Assembly: GCA_002433075.1 (NCBI GenBank)
Contig: DJHM01000049.1
Span: forward strand, 1 to 64,000
DNA: 64,000 nucleotides
Source of the DNA: Latescibacteria bacterium UBA6620
GTDB taxonomy: Bacteria > Latescibacterota > UBA2968
Direction of reading: 5' to 3'
Position numbers and translations under genes: made by a program. Positions 62,192-64,000 of the stretch are shown here, piece after piece (position 1 is the first letter of the stretch; every line of letters begins with the position of its first letter). The notes beneath the pieces were generated by a model. The model was given only the letters and a program-made list of their open reading frames with translations. It searched no databases and had not been told where the DNA came from.

Positions 62192-63366
62192 TCAGAATTC
62201 TTCATCCTCATCTTCGATGAAGACAATTTCGTCGATCTCGTCCTCATCCACGAATTCGATTTCCTCGTCATCTTCGTACGCCACTTCATCGTCCTCTGCA
62301 ACTTCGATTACGCCCGACCCGGTTGCAACCGAACTATCCAGGGGTTCCAATTTGGGCTCGGGGCCACGGACCGAGATCACCTGGACATCTCCCTGCTCCC
62401 GGAGGTCGATGTCGACCGCGCCGATGCGCTCCCCCGCCTCGTCGAACAGCAGGCGGATCTTGGGGCGGTGAAGAATCGTGTCATCCACATCGACAACGAC
62501 ATCCTGGTAACCTTTTCGATCGTCGCTGACGACGTCGACGGACGTTCCGATGGGATAGGGGGCGACTGTTCTGAGGAAGATCTCGACGACCCGACTGTTG
62601 AGATGGGTACCGCCGAGGTCGCGGATGAGCGCGTTGACCCGGTCGGGCGGCCATCCGGAGCGGTATGGTCGATCGGCGGTCATCGCGTCCTAAATATCTG
62701 CGACCGCGGCCACGGCGCCGAATTCGTGGATCGTTTTCTTCTCGCTCTTGCCGAGCGTGTTGTTCCCGGTCAAACCCCTCGGGTAGCCCGATCCGTCCTG
62801 ACGTTCGTGATGCCGGAAGGCCACGTGGGGAATCAGGTAGCCGAGGCCAGGCGCGATCGCTTTGACGAGGTCGAATCCCATCGTCGGATGCGCTTTTATC
62901 ACTTCATATTCGTTCTCGGTCAGGCGGTCCGGCTTGTTCAGGATGGTCTTTTCTATGAAGATCTTGCCGATAATGTGTCGACGTCTCCCACCATCTGTTC
63001 GAGCCCGCCCTTTCGGTTGGCGGACTTGAACGTGTCCATGAAGCGCTTCGACCGAACGGGCTCCTGCGCTTTACCGAGGGAGCTCTGCGTGAAGCCCTCG
63101 ATCGACTTTTCGACGGCGTTGAACGTCTGGGTGAGGTTGCTGATCGCACGTGACCGGGCGGGAGGCTGGATGACATCGGGGATCGTGATGTCGGATGTGT
63201 CTTCGTCCATCACATAGAGCGCCGGCATACCCATCTTCTGAAGGCGGTTGATTTAGGCGCCTTTGATGGGCGTGCCCCGGCCGAGCAGAAGACGATCGTG
63301 TTCGTCCCCGATGTCCTGGCCAGCCTGCATGTCTTCCTGCAGGGTGTCGAGGTTGATCAGTCACAT
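62192..63366 (-). pseudogene. HD-GYP domain protein, decayed (stops, frameshift, catalytic deletion)
   Basis: HD-GYP proteins hydrolyse cyclic di-GMP. Remnant parts, read in order: an N-terminal regulatory segment (INLDTLQEDMQAGQDI to PALYVMDEDTSD), a helical linker, KIFIEKTILNKPDRLTENEYE, AFRHHERQDGSGYPRG with the GYP motif, DAMTADRPYRSGWPPDRV and a very acidic C-terminal tail. Defects: TGA at 63361-63363 as codon 2, TAA at 63252-63254, TAG at 62690-62692, and a frame change near 62963. There about 50-60 residues with the first His and the HD pair of the active site are missing (HDIGK reads HIIGK). It cannot be functional. Confidence 0.82.
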
Positions 63367-63428
63367 GGAAGCAAGATAGTGCGGAAAGCGGGGATGCGGA
63401 AGAACGGGGGAGGGAGTCCCCGAGGGAT

Positions 63429-63762
63429 TCAGGAGGCTTCCGAAAGAAGTTCGTCGACGGCGTCGAGGATCTCCTGGCTCTTGAAGGGCTTGGCGAAGGT
63501 TTTGTGTGCGCCCAGATCCCGGGCAATCGGGAGGAATTCTTGAGCGTTGCCGGAAATGACGATGATCTTGACGTCGGGGAGAATGTTCTTCAGATCAAGG
63601 AGGGCTTCGACGCCGTCCTGGTCGGGAATGAGGATGTCGGTGATGATCAGGTCCGGGGGCGGAATCTCCCGATACAGCCGGGCCCCCTCCCTTCCGTCGG
63701 GGGCCTTCCGAAGTGCAAGACGAATCGTTTCGTCGTCTTCCATTGATGAGGATTCTACCCAA
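63429..63762 (-). pseudogene. Response-regulator receiver, frameshifted and internally deleted
   Basis: The C-terminal two-thirds of a receiver is clear: PDLIITDILIPDQDG with the phospho-Asp, VKIIVISGNAQ and the Lys of HKTFAKPFKSQEI. The N-terminus is damaged twice. A good TTG start at 63762 with AGGAGG upstream begins GRILI, but one extra A breaks the frame before EDDETIRLALRK. About a dozen residues are missing between that helix and DGREGARLYRE. It is directly upstream of the HD-GYP remnant on the same strand, so the pair was a two-component module that has decayed. Confidence 0.72.
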
Positions 63763-64000
63763 CTGGCCTCCTGATCGACAGCCCGATGCTCACCGTTTGG
63801 ACAGGTCTCGGACAGGGGCCCCCGACCCCGCACAGACGAAAATCGAGTATCGCGTGGCACCTTCCGAGTGTCAAGCGAAAAGGCCCCAGACGGACGCTCC
63901 CGGGCTTGCTTTCACGCATCCCGATAATTTGCATAAGACTTTTATAAACAAACAATTAGTTTCATTGTAAGTGTTTGGTTATCAGGCACGTTTCGCTTGC
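63763..64000. other. Edge region without a supported gene
   Basis: No convincing gene remains here. Bases 63925-63975 are strikingly AT-rich compared with the rest, with a TATAAA-like stretch on the minus strand that could be the promoter of the decayed receiver/HD-GYP operon. The window ends inside this region. Confidence 0.4.

Noticed and set aside
36992..63366. TAA/TAG reassigned to Tyr as a genetic code change
   Set aside because: Many intact genes here end at TAA or TAG at the expected length (for example coaX), and the HD-GYP gene has other lesions.
1..64000. tRNA, rRNA, CRISPR, prophage, integrase or transposase genes
   Set aside because: Looked for on both strands; no conserved tRNA arms, repeat-spacer arrays or DDE/recombinase motifs seen.

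Overview
The window is a GC-rich (roughly 60%) stretch of a bacterial chromosome with no rRNA, tRNA, CRISPR array, phage or insertion sequence that I can recognise. The gene content is what is seen in uncultured FCB-superphylum bacteria such as Latescibacterota/Poribacteria-like lineages: several sulfatases, enolase-superfamily dehydratases, Gfo/Idh/MocA oxidoreductases, xylose-isomerase-like TIM barrels, a phytanoyl-CoA dioxygenase, a GH4 enzyme, rhamnulokinase and a DUF6785-type transporter. That placement is inference. Readable promoters follow TTGAC(N)-17/18-TATATT-like spacing, so a sigma-70-type consensus applies.

Layout. 0-4.5 kb: end of a sulfatase, a DUF1537 four-carbon acid-sugar kinase and a phosphogluconate-dehydrogenase-like enzyme (all overlapping), then birA and coaX. 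4.5-5.3 kb: a structured RNA with terminator and a broken minus-strand gene. 5.4-11 kb: TIM-barrel isomerase, GH4 enzyme, CBM9 protein, a TMTC-like membrane/TPR protein and a frameshifted DNA polymerase X-like gene. 11.1-17.9 kb (minus): six genes that look like one sugar-acid catabolic operon. 18-27.2 kb (plus): aminotransferase, unknown alpha-helical protein, aldo/keto reductase, dehydratase remnant, two Gfo/Idh enzymes, PfkB kinase and isomerase. 27.3-30.8 kb: oligopeptide/nickel-type ABC importer (binding protein plus two permeases, no ATPase). 30.8-31.1 kb: a compact transcription unit with an 11-codon ORF, a near-perfect anti-16S-tail Shine-Dalgarno, two folded domains and a terminator. 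31.2-34.7 kb: membrane protein, branched-polyamine synthase BpsA, a lysyltransferase-like protein and a small lipoprotein. 34.7-39.6 kb: beta-CASP nuclease, phytanoyl-CoA dioxygenase, an interrupted endonuclease Q and a DegT aminotransferase. 39.7-47.7 kb: two sulfatases, an NhaC antiporter, a SelA-like PLP enzyme, an acetamidase-family protein and a frameshifted acyltransferase between two identical palindromes. 47.8-57.9 kb: a membrane protein/XRE pair, then (minus) rhaB, a SMUG1-like uracil-DNA glycosylase, a SEC-C protein, a DUF6785 transporter and a 1551-residue pseudo-peptidase/FtsX fusion. 58-64 kb: two small charged proteins around a glycosyltransferase, a response regulator, an RNA uracil methyltransferase and the decayed remains of a receiver/HD-GYP pair.

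How it fits together. Most intact genes take apart sulfated or oxidised sugars: sulfatases release sulfate, GH4/CBM9 act on glycosides, oxidoreductases and TIM-barrel isomerases rearrange sugars, dehydratases make 2-keto-3-deoxy acids, an RraA-type aldolase and sugar kinases pass products to central metabolism, and the ABC, NhaC and DUF6785 proteins move solutes. By contrast about eight genes carry frameshifts, in-frame stops or deletions (DNA repair, cyclic-di-GMP signalling, small membrane proteins). The two multi-hit cases (HD-GYP, receiver) show real decay; the single-base cases could be decay or assembly error. The most unusual items are the structured mini-ORF transcript at 30.8-31.1 kb, the giant pseudo-M28/FtsX protein coupled to DUF6785, and the palindrome-flanked acyltransferase.
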